A stretch of DNA of 24,418 bases from an uncultured Oscillospiraceae bacterium (GTDB lineage: Bacteria; Bacillota; Clostridia; Oscillospirales; Ruminococcaceae). Of this stretch, positions 6,110 through 12,601 are shown piece by piece. The notes beneath the pieces were generated by a model, which had not been told where the DNA came from, did not search any database, and saw only the letters and a program-made list of their open reading frames with translations. The translations under genes and the position numbers were made by a program. Where the stretch lies: positions 1 to 24,418 of the forward strand of contig USBI01000025.1 in NCBI GenBank assembly GCA_900552945.1. Direction: 5' to 3'. Position 1 is the stretch's first letter; each line of letters opens with the position of its first letter.

Positions 6110-8485
6110 ATGAACCTGTCAATGAAATGGTTAAATGATTATGTAAAAATAGATGTGGAGCCCCACGAATTCGCTCAGGCAATGACCATGAGCGGTTCCA
6201 AGGTGGAAGGGTACGAAATCGAGGGCGAAGGCATTCACAATGTTGTTGTCGGAAAGATTCTTTCGGTGGAAAAACACCCGGATGCCGACAAGCTCGTTGT
6301 GTGTATGCTGGACGTTGGAAAGGATGAACCCATCCAGATCGTCACAGGGGCATCCAATGTTTTCCCGGGCGCGGTCGTTCCGGTCGCGCTGGATGGTTCC
6401 ACCCTGCCGGGCGGCATCAAGATCAAAAAAGGAAAACTGCGCGGCGTGGAAAGCAACGGCATGCTCTGCTCCCTCAATGAGCTCGGGCTGACCGTGCATG
6501 ATTTCCCGTACGCGATTGAAGACGGCATCTTCATCATGCAAGAAGAGTGCGAGATCGGGCAGGACATTCACTCCGCCATCGGTCTGAACGACACATCGGT
6601 CGAGTTTGAGATCACCTCCAACCGTCCGGACTGCATGTCGGTCACAGGGCTTGCGAGAGAAGCAGCTGTCACATTTGATAAACCGCTGAATATCCCCAAA
6701 CCACAGGTCAAAGGCTGCGGCGGTGATGTGAGCGATTACCTGAAAGTTACCGTTGAAAACCGCACCCTTTGCCGCCGTTATATGGCAAAGGTCGTGAAAA
6801 ACGTAAAGATCGGCCCGTCCCCCCGCTGGATGCGGGAGCGGCTGCGCGCGAGCGGTGTGCGGCCGATCAGCAATCTGGTTGATATTACAAACTACGTCAT
6901 GCTTGAGTACGGTCAGCCGATGCACGCATTCGACTTGAAGTATGTGGAAGGCGGGCAGATCGTTGTCCGCAACGCGAAAGCCGGCGAGAAGATCGAGACC
7001 CTCGACGGAACGGTCCACAACCTTTCGGAAGAGATGTTAGTTATCTGCGACGCGAAAAAACCGGCCGCTGTTGCCGGGGTTATGGGCGGTGAATACAGCG
7101 GTATCATGGATGATACCAACACGGTTGTGTTTGAATCCGCTTCGTTTGACGGCATTTCGGTTCGTACCACCGCCAAAAAGCTGGGGCTGCGCACCGAATC
7201 TTCCTCCCGTTTTGAAAAAGGCCTTGATCCGGCTCTTTGTGAGGATGCGCTTCTGCGTGCCTGTGAGCTGGTTGAACTGCTGGGCGCCGGTGAGGTCGTT
7301 GACGGGTTGATCGACGTTCAGGCAAACATGAAAGAGCCTTCCCGCGTCAAGCTGGAGCCGGAATGGATCAACCGTTTCTTAGATATTGACGTGACCCGTG
7401 AACAGATGATCGCGGTTCTGGAAAAACTCGGCTTTACCATGGACGGGGACGATGTGATCGCTCCGCCGTTCCGTGTGGATATTGAATCCAAAGCGGACAT
7501 CGCGGAAGAGATCGCCCGGTTCTACGGGTATGACAAGATTCCGGTCACAGCCATCAAAGGCACGGCACAGGGCCATCTGACGCCGGAGCAGCAGTTTGAG
7601 CGCCGCGCGGTCAGCAGTATGCTGGCAATGGGCTGCAACGAAATCCAGACCTATTCGTTCATCAGCCCGAAATATTACGATAAAATTGGCATTGCCGCCG
7701 ACAGTCCGCTTCGCCGCTCGGTCGTCATCTCCAACCCGCTTGGTGAAGATACTTCGGTCATGCGCACCACGGTGCTGCCGTCCATGCTGGAGATTCTGGC
7801 GCGCAACTACAACAACCGCATGCAGAAGGCTTATCTGTTCGAAACCGGTTCGGAGTACATCCCAACCACAGAGAATGAGCTTCCGGAAGAGAACAAGATG
7901 GTCAGCATCGGTCTTTATGGGCCGCAGGCGGATTTCTACACCCTGAAAGGCATGGTAGAAGAACTGCTTAAAGAGCTGCATGTCGCTGAGGTTGATTTTG
8001 TTCCCTGCCATGATGAGATGCCGTTCCATCCCGGCCGCTGCGCAAAAGTGGTCTGTGGCGATACCGAACTCGGTGTGTTTGGTGAAGTACATCCCAAAGT
8101 GCTGGACACTTACGGTCTGGGTGTAAAAGCCTACATCGGCCGCATGAGCTTAAAAGATATGTTTGCCTGCGTACTGCCGGAGCGCACCTACAAACCGCTG
8201 CCGAAGTTCCCGGCGACTACCCGTGACCTCAGCGTTGTCTGTGATGAGCAGACCCCGATGATGGATGTGGAAAAGGCCATTAAGAAAGCAGTCGGCAAGT
8301 CGCTCGAAAGCGTTACTTTGTTTGACATCTACCGCGGTGAGCAGGTGGGTGAGGGCAAAAAGAGCTTGTCGTTTGCCATCTCTATGCGTTCGTATGAACG
8401 CACGCTCACCGACGAGGAAGCGGACAATTCCATCCGCCGGGTACTCAAAGCACTGGGCGAGATGGGTATTACCTTGCGCGGATAA
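6110..8485 (+). CDS. pheT: Phenylalanine--tRNA ligase beta subunit
   Basis: A 791-aa partner of PheS carrying the tRNA-binding and editing functions. Domains in rough order: N-terminal MNLSMKWLNDYV, an EMAP/OB-fold tRNA-binding domain (about 40-150, VVVGKILSVEKHPDADKL), B3/B4 editing domain (about 210-385), B5 domain (about 400-475), catalytic-like domain (about 480-680) and the C-terminal ferredoxin-like anticodon-binding domain (about 698-791, KFPATTRDLSVV). Full length and intact. AAAGGAGC precedes the ATG. Second gene of the pheST operon; no terminator is seen between it and ireB, which also has its own promoter. Confidence 0.97.
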   Translation: MNLSMKWLNDYVKIDVEPHEFAQAMTMSGSKVEGYEIEGEGIHNVVVGKILSVEKHPDADKLVVCMLDVGKDEPIQIVTGASNVFPGAVVPVALDGSTLPGGIKIKKGKLRGVESNGMLCSLNELGLTVHDFPYAIEDGIFIMQEECEIGQDIHSAIGLNDTSVEFEITSNRPDCMSVTGLAREAAVTFDKPLNIPKPQVKGCGGDVSDYLKVTVENRTLCRRYMAKVVKNVKIGPSPRWMRERLRASGVRPISNLVDITNYVMLEYGQPMHAFDLKYVEGGQIVVRNAKAGEKIETLDGTVHNLSEEMLVICDAKKPAAVAGVMGGEYSGIMDDTNTVVFESASFDGISVRTTAKKLGLRTESSSRFEKGLDPALCEDALLRACELVELLGAGEVVDGLIDVQANMKEPSRVKLEPEWINRFLDIDVTREQMIAVLEKLGFTMDGDDVIAPPFRVDIESKADIAEEIARFYGYDKIPVTAIKGTAQGHLTPEQQFERRAVSSMLAMGCNEIQTYSFISPKYYDKIGIAADSPLRRSVVISNPLGEDTSVMRTTVLPSMLEILARNYNNRMQKAYLFETGSEYIPTTENELPEENKMVSIGLYGPQADFYTLKGMVEELLKELHVAEVDFVPCHDEMPFHPGRCAKVVCGDTELGVFGEVHPKVLDTYGLGVKAYIGRMSLKDMFACVLPERTYKPLPKFPATTRDLSVVCDEQTPMMDVEKAIKKAVGKSLESVTLFDIYRGEQVGEGKKSLSFAISMRSYERTLTDEEADNSIRRVLKALGEMGITLRG

Positions 8486-8494
8486 GGTATAAAT

Positions 8495-8524
8495 TTGCGG
8501 GATTTCGGGAAGATTGTTTATAAT
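8495..8524 (+). promoter_or_regulatory. ireB promoter candidate
   Basis: -35 TTGCGG (8495-8500), 18-bp spacer, perfect -10 TATAAT (8519-8524), directly after the pheT stop. Confidence 0.55.
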
Positions 8525-8552
8525 AATTCATCAATTATAAGGAGGGTGACTT

Positions 8553-8798
8553 ATGTACGATAAGACAATGACCTTTTCGGTTTACGAAGACCGTGAAAAG
8601 GAAATGAAAACCATTTTGACAACGGTTTATGATGCGTTAAAGGAAAAGGGATACAATCCCATTAATCAGATTGTCGGTTATGTTTTATCGGAAGACCCGA
8701 CATATATCACAACACACAACAATGCAAGAAGCCTGATCCGTAGAATTGACCGTGACGAGCTGCTTCGTGCCATGGTGAGGGCATATTTGAATGACTAA
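8553..8798 (+). CDS. ireB: IreB family regulatory phosphoprotein
   Basis: An 81-aa protein with the near-invariant family core [20 protein letters not shown], then [19 protein letters not shown] and a [12 protein letters not shown] end. In Enterococcus, IreB is a small dimeric cytoplasmic protein phosphorylated on threonines by the Ser/Thr kinase IreK and dephosphorylated by IreP; it limits cephalosporin resistance. The candidate phospho-threonines here are in the N-terminal MYDKTMTF. An AAGGAGGGTGA ribosome-binding site precedes the ATG. In many Firmicutes this gene sits in an alaS-ireB-ruvX-type cluster; here it follows pheST and ends at a terminator with no ruvX. Confidence 0.95.
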   Translation: MYDKTMTFSVYEDREKEMKTILTTVYDALKEKGYNPINQIVGYVLSEDPTYITTHNNARSLIRRIDRDELLRAMVRAYLND

Positions 8799-8835
8799 GG
8801 CAGCGGCTGCAAGCTGCTGAAAATATGAGACAATG

Positions 8836-8875
8836 AGGCGGTGCCGGAAAAACCGGCAGCCGCCTTATTTATTTG
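8836..8875 (+). terminator. ireB terminator
   Basis: AGGCGG-TGCCGG, loop AAAAA, CCGGCA-G-CCGCCT (12-bp stem with one bulged G), followed by TATTTATTT. Confidence 0.85.
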
Positions 8876-8917
8876 TCGAAAAGATGAATGATTTATAACT
8901 ATTTTGTGCCATAAATA

Positions 8918-8946
8918 TTGACATCTACTCATAATCGATTTATAGT
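8918..8946 (+). promoter_or_regulatory. Promoter of the 94-aa membrane protein gene
   Basis: -35 TTGACA (8918-8923), 17-bp spacer, -10 TATAGT (8941-8946), in an AT-rich stretch. Confidence 0.75.
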
Positions 8947-8991
8947 ATTAGTGTATTGATCCATAAATCTGTTTTGATGGGAGAGTTAAAA

Positions 8992-9276
8992 ATGGAAAAC
9001 AAAACAAGCGGTCTTTCAATTGCTTCATTGATCATTGGTATTTTCACTTTGATCATGGGCCTGTTCGGCTGGACCTTTGGTTGGGGTACCATTATTGGTG
9101 TCATTACCGGTATCGTCGGCATTATTCTCGGCGCTATGGGGAAGAAGAAAGACGGTTCCGGTGTTGCAACAGGCGGTCTGGTGACTTCTATCATCGGTCT
9201 GGTTCTCTGCGGTATCCTGTTCATCGCCTGTGTTGCCTGTGCGGGTGTTCTCGTTGCTGCTGGCGCAGCTGCGTAA
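8992..9276 (+). CDS. Small hydrophobic DUF4190-like membrane protein
   Basis: A 94-aa protein with two long glycine-rich hydrophobic hairpins (about residues 8-52 and 60-94) separated by a basic loop GKKKDGSG. The repeating GLSIASLIIGI / GLVTSIIGLVLCGI pattern is typical of DUF4190-type small membrane proteins, whose function is unknown. The ATG at 8992 follows GGGAG at 8 nt; in-frame upstream codons lack a ribosome-binding site. It is monocistronic, with a strong promoter and a terminator, suggesting well-expressed independent regulation. Confidence 0.8.
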   Translation: MENKTSGLSIASLIIGIFTLIMGLFGWTFGWGTIIGVITGIVGIILGAMGKKKDGSGVATGGLVTSIIGLVLCGILFIACVACAGVLVAAGAAA

Positions 9277-9288
9277 TCATTGTTTTCC

Positions 9289-9326
9289 AAAAAGGGCGGA
9301 ACCGGTGGGTTCTGCCCTTTTGTTGT
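9289..9326 (+). terminator. Terminator after the small membrane protein
   Basis: AAAAGGGC-G-GAACC, loop GGTG, GGTTC-T-GCCCTTTT, then a T-rich tail TGTTGTTTT. Confidence 0.85.
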
Positions 9327-9414
9327 TTTCAAAGAGCTGTAATGTACCGGCAGGCCGCAGAAAGGACGGGCTTTTGCGGCAGCAACAGAACGGTGGCCAA
9401 TTAAGGAGAGTGTT

Positions 9415-10194
9415 ATGTTTCCATTTCTGAATTTGTTTGGGTTTTCGATCCCAATGTACAGCATTATGATTGGCACCGGGCTTGCGGCCGGCATCCTGTT
9501 TGCGGTTTTCCGCGCGAAACGGTGCGGGTTGGGAAGGGAAGATGTACTTTTTTCCTGCCTGTTTGCGATTATTGGGTTGATTGTAGGCGGGAAACTTCTT
9601 TACCTGATCACGATGATCCCATGGCTTGCTGAAAACTGGGCACAATTGAATTCTGAAGTTTGGCTGGCACTGATCCGTGGTGGATTTGTGTTCTATGGCG
9701 GATTAATCGGTGCGCTGCTCATGATCGTCTGGTATGTGAAAATGTATCATATCCCCGTGTTTCAAATGCTGGATGCATTGATCCCATCGGTGCCGCTTGT
9801 ACATGCGTTTGGCCGGGTAGGTTGTTTCTGCGCTGGCTGCTGCTATGGGGTCCCGTCAGAATGGGGCGTTTATTTCAATGCTTCGGAAACGGCGCCGCAT
9901 GATGTAAAATTGCTGCCTGTGCAATTAATTGAAGCTGGATGCAATCTGCTTTTGTTTGCAGTGCTCCTGCTGTTGTCCCGCCGTTTTCAGAAAAAGGGCG
10001 GCTTTTTGACGGGCGTGTATCTTTTGGGTTATGCGGTCATCCGGTTTGTGCTGGAATATTTCCGGTATGACGCGGAGCGTGGGGGATTCTGGGGGCTTTC
10101 CACCTCCCAGTGGATCAGCCTCATACTGGTTCCGGTTGCAATTTGTTTCTTGGGTTATGCTCTGCGCAGGCCGCAACAGCAGACGGAGGATTGA
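9415..10194 (+). CDS. lgt: Prolipoprotein diacylglyceryl transferase
   Basis: A 259-aa polytopic membrane enzyme. It transfers diacylglycerol from phosphatidylglycerol to the lipobox cysteine of prolipoproteins, the first step of lipoprotein maturation. It has about seven transmembrane segments, the RGGFVFYGGLIGA segment (residues 88-100) and the Lgt signature HAFGRVGCFCAGCCYG at 130-145, in the cysteine-rich form common in Clostridia, followed by PVQLIEA and the C-terminal R-F-x-x-E-Y/F region (VIRFVLEYFRYD). The length is normal. An AAGGAGAG ribosome-binding site lies before the ATG. The upstream gene ends at a terminator 89 bp away, so lgt probably has its own weak promoter, which I could not place. 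Confidence 0.95.
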   Translation: MFPFLNLFGFSIPMYSIMIGTGLAAGILFAVFRAKRCGLGREDVLFSCLFAIIGLIVGGKLLYLITMIPWLAENWAQLNSEVWLALIRGGFVFYGGLIGALLMIVWYVKMYHIPVFQMLDALIPSVPLVHAFGRVGCFCAGCCYGVPSEWGVYFNASETAPHDVKLLPVQLIEAGCNLLLFAVLLLLSRRFQKKGGFLTGVYLLGYAVIRFVLEYFRYDAERGGFWGLSTSQWISLILVPVAICFLGYALRRPQQQTED

Positions 10195-10327
10195 CGGAAA
10201 GAATCAATCTGCCCCAAGAAAAAACTTTGCGGGGATATTTACCGGTTGGAATGAGGGGCATTTTCAAACCGTTTGAGGAAAAATGCAAAAATATCACCCA
10301 TACCGGCATGAATTTTAAAGATTTTTC

Positions 10328-10356
10328 TTGACACAGCAGAAATAATGTGCTATTAT
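10328..10356 (+). promoter_or_regulatory. tRNA-Arg promoter
   Basis: Perfect -35 TTGACA (10328-10333), 17-bp spacer, -10 TATTAT (10351-10356, overlapping a TATAAT 3 bp further on). It gives a 5' leader of roughly 20 nt before the tRNA. Confidence 0.8.
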
Positions 10357-10384
10357 AATTAGGCACCTTAAAGTAAGGTTGTTT

Positions 10385-10461
10385 GCGCCAGTAGCTCAGC
10401 TGGATAGAGTGTTTGGCTACGAACCAAAAGGTCGGGGGTTCGAGTCCCTCCTGGCGCGCCA
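10385..10461 (+). tRNA. tRNA-Arg (anticodon ACG)
   Basis: A 77-nt cloverleaf. The acceptor stem GCGCCAG/CTGGCGC is perfectly paired, the D-stem is GCTC/GAGT, and the anticodon stem is TTTGG/CCAAA with loop CTACGAA, giving anticodon ACG (A34 expected to become inosine, reading CGU/CGC/CGA). The T-stem is GGGGG/CCCTC with a TTCGAGT loop, the discriminator base is G and the CCA end is genome-encoded. It has its own promoter and terminator. Confidence 0.97.
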
Positions 10462-10500
10462 AACCTGTGGTATGTGATTATGCATGTCACAGGTTTTTGT
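10461..10500 (+). terminator. tRNA-Arg terminator
   Basis: AAACCTGTG (10461-10469) pairs with CACAGGTTT (10488-10496) and is followed by TTGTTTT. The left arm begins at the last base of the tRNA CCA end. Confidence 0.75.
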
Positions 10501-10533
10501 TTTATGTTTACGTGGGTTTAGAAAAGACAGGTT

Positions 10534-10556
10534 TGATACCATAAACGTAAGTATCA
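10534..10556 (+). promoter_or_regulatory. Inverted repeat before the MntR-like gene
   Basis: TGATAC-N11-GTATCA, a perfect 6-bp dyad ending 15 bp before the GTG start and just upstream of the ribosome-binding site. Its placement fits an autoregulatory operator, but it does not match a consensus MntR box that I can name. Confidence 0.35.
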
Positions 10557-10570
10557 TCGGAGGTGGGCGC

Positions 10571-10948
10571 GTGAAAATCATGGAATCCGGAGAAAATTAT
10601 CTGGAAACAATTTTAATGCTTCAAAAGCGTTTAGGGGAAGTCCGCTCCATTGACATCGTGCATGAGCTCAACTTTTCAAAGCCGACGGTAAGTGTGGCGA
10701 TGAAGCATTTCCGGGAAAACGGTTACATTGTTGTGGATGGAGCCGGTTATATTACACTGACCGAAAAAGGGCTGGAAATTGCCAACCGGATCTATGAGCG
10801 TCATGTGGTACTGGCCGAAGTGCTCATGGGGCTTGGCGTCAGTGAAAAAACCGCGTATGAAGACGCCTGCCGGATGGAGCACGACATCAGCGAAGAAAGT
10901 TTTGAAAAAATTAAGGAGCATGTAAAACGCAATCGGGAAGCCGAATGA
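10571..10948 (+). CDS. MntR/DtxR family metal-dependent transcriptional regulator
   Basis: 125 aa: a winged helix-turn-helix (about 5-70, SIDIVHELNFSKPTVSVAMKHF as the HTH) followed by the helical metal-binding/dimerisation domain. There is no C-terminal SH3-like domain, as in Bacillus MntR. Candidate ligands are in ESGENYLE at the N-terminus, the His of YERHVVLAE and the EDACRMEHDIS segment, matching the E/H pattern of manganese-sensing members. Such proteins repress Mn or Fe uptake genes when metal-loaded; no metal transporter other than CopA is in the window. The start is GTG at 10571, 7 nt after GGAGG; the ATG at 10580 is too distant. It follows tRNA-Arg and has its own terminator. Confidence 0.85.
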   Translation: MKIMESGENYLETILMLQKRLGEVRSIDIVHELNFSKPTVSVAMKHFRENGYIVVDGAGYITLTEKGLEIANRIYERHVVLAEVLMGLGVSEKTAYEDACRMEHDISEESFEKIKEHVKRNREAE

Positions 10949-10988
10949 AAAAAGCCTGCGAATGATTTCGCGGGCTTTTATTTTTTTT
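10949..10988 (+). terminator. Terminator after the MntR-like gene
   Basis: GCCTGCGAA, short loop, TTCGCGGGC and then TTTTATTTTTTTT; begins right after the stop codon. Confidence 0.85.
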
Positions 10989-11084
10989 GAATGCGAGGAA
11001 GAACTTGCCATGAAATATTGGGTATGTTCGGCGTGATTGGCGGTACAATAACGGTTGAACACACAGGTTTTGGAGGGTGATCCG

Positions 11085-11588
11085 GTGCAGCTTTCGCCGC
11101 GTGAAAAAGAGATCGTCAACGGTATGCGCCGCTACTTAAAAGAATGTGACCGAAATTACATTGCAAGCAATCATCTGGTAGAACAAACATTGGAACAGCT
11201 TTTGGCGCTCATTGGCCGGCTGGGTCCGGAGGCGTATCAGCTTCCGCGTTATATGGCTCTGCTGCGCCGGCAGTCTCATTTACTGAATGAAGAGACCGCG
11301 TTCTGTGCTGGAAAATATTCGGCGCAGGGGAACATCCCATGGAAGCAGGGCTTCTTTGCCTGCCTTTCCGGCGTGTTTGACAGCCGTGAAGCGCGGTTGC
11401 TTGAGAAAGAGATCTGGAAACAGTATCACCGCCTGGGCAAAGCGGGCGGTTATCGGACGACAGGCGAGTTCACCGCACTCTGCCGCGACCTGTACAGCCG
11501 TTCCGGCGAACTGATGATGGAGGTTTTCCAGGCTGGATACATCGCCCAGCTTCAGGAAGATAAAAACGGAAAAAGCCCGCTTTCGTAA
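11085..11588 (+). CDS. Hypothetical cytoplasmic helical protein
   Basis: 167 aa, not recognised. It begins (M)QLSPREKEIVNGMRRYLKE and looks almost entirely alpha-helical and amphipathic, with no membrane segment or signal peptide and three cysteines (in LKECDRN, FCAGK and ALCRDL plus one in FFACL). No catalytic motif stands out. The GTG at 11085 is 8 nt after GGAGG; a TTG at 11055 lies upstream of that ribosome-binding site and is less likely. The last codons (GKSPLS) form the left arm of the terminator, so coding and terminator overlap. It is convergent with the aldo/keto reductase gene. Confidence 0.7.
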   Translation: MQLSPREKEIVNGMRRYLKECDRNYIASNHLVEQTLEQLLALIGRLGPEAYQLPRYMALLRRQSHLLNEETAFCAGKYSAQGNIPWKQGFFACLSGVFDSREARLLEKEIWKQYHRLGKAGGYRTTGEFTALCRDLYSRSGELMMEVFQAGYIAQLQEDKNGKSPLS

Positions 11589-11599
11589 GCGGGCTTTTT
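11570..11599. terminator. Bidirectional terminator between convergent genes
   Basis: AAAAAGCCCGCTT, loop TCGT, AAGCGGGCTTTTT. The perfect stem is flanked by A-tract and T-tract, so it works for the plus-strand 167-aa gene (overlapping its stop) and for the minus-strand aldo/keto reductase gene. Confidence 0.9.
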
Positions 11600-11612
11600 G
11601 TTGTTATAAGCA

Positions 11613-12521
11613 TTACGGCAGGTCGTTTCCGGCAGCTTTGTAAAGATCATACCATTCTTCACGGGTGAGGGTGATGTCCGCACCCTTTGCGAGAGACCGG
11701 ATCCGTTCGGGATTGGTCGTTCCGCACAGCGGCATGATCCCGGCGGGATGCCGCAGCATCCAGGCGATGACGACCGCGGTGTTGGGGATGCCGTACCGCG
11801 CGCCGATCTCGTCGATGACCCGGTTGAGTTCGGGGAATTTTGGGTTATCCAGAAAAACGCCCTCAAACCAGCCGTACTGGAACGGAGACCACGCCTGAAT
11901 GGTGATGTTGTGCAGTCTGGCATATTCCAGCATGCTGTCGTCATGGTCCACCGAACGGCCGGTCGTCATGTTCATGTGGATGCCGGCGTCGATCATGCCG
12001 GTGTGCATCAGCCCGAACTGTAGCTGATTCGCAATGAGTTTGTGGGGGACCGCCTGCTGGAGCAGTTCCATAAAAAGGGGCTTGAAGTTGGAGACGCCGA
12101 AATAGCGCACCTTGCCCTGCCGGTGGAGCTGTTCAAACGCCTCTGCCACCTCTTCCGGTTCCAGAAGGGTGTCCGGCCGGTGGAGAAGCAGGGTGTCGAT
12201 GTAATCGGTGTGCAGGCGGCTCAGCGTGGTGTTGACCGCCTCCAGAATATGCTCTTTGGAAAGATCGTAGTGACCGTTGTGGACGCTGCATTTGCTCTGG
12301 ATGAGCATCTGCTCCCGCAGCGACGGGGTGAGGATCTCACCGAACACCTCTTCCGAGCGCCCGCCCATGTAAATATCCGCCAGGTCGAAATAAGTAATGC
12401 CCTCTTCCAAGCAGGTGCGGATGAGTGTTTCGCCCTGCTGTACGCTGAGCCCGCCCATCCGGGCACAGCCGAGCGCCACCTGTGAGGAGGGGAGAAGCCC
12501 GCCGATTTTAATTTGTTTCAT
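11613..12521 (-). CDS. Aldo/keto reductase, YdhF-like
   Basis: A 302-aa cytoplasmic NAD(P)H-dependent oxidoreductase with a (beta/alpha)8 barrel. The complete catalytic tetrad is visible: Asp46 and Tyr51 in FDLADIYMGG, Lys77 in IQSKC, His114 in LLLHRPD. Other family blocks are GKVRYFGVSNF, NQLQFGLMH, WSPFQYG and the cofactor loop PLCGTTNPERIRSLAKG. It most resembles E. coli YdhF-type enzymes; the substrate is unknown. AAAGGA lies 8 nt before the ATG. It starts 80 bp after the alpha-galactosidase gene on the same strand with no terminator between, so it is probably co-transcribed and may act on a sugar or sugar aldehyde. Confidence 0.92.
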   Translation of the reverse strand: MKQIKIGGLLPSSQVALGCARMGGLSVQQGETLIRTCLEEGITYFDLADIYMGGRSEEVFGEILTPSLREQMLIQSKCSVHNGHYDLSKEHILEAVNTTLSRLHTDYIDTLLLHRPDTLLEPEEVAEAFEQLHRQGKVRYFGVSNFKPLFMELLQQAVPHKLIANQLQFGLMHTGMIDAGIHMNMTTGRSVDHDDSMLEYARLHNITIQAWSPFQYGWFEGVFLDNPKFPELNRVIDEIGARYGIPNTAVVIAWMLRHPAGIMPLCGTTNPERIRSLAKGADITLTREEWYDLYKAAGNDLP

Positions 12522-12601
12522 ACTGTCAGTCCTTTCCGGGGTCAGTTCAATTGGTTTCGTAGTCGTTTTGTAGAGCGTGGTGCATATGCGGGGGAAGTGA
12601 C

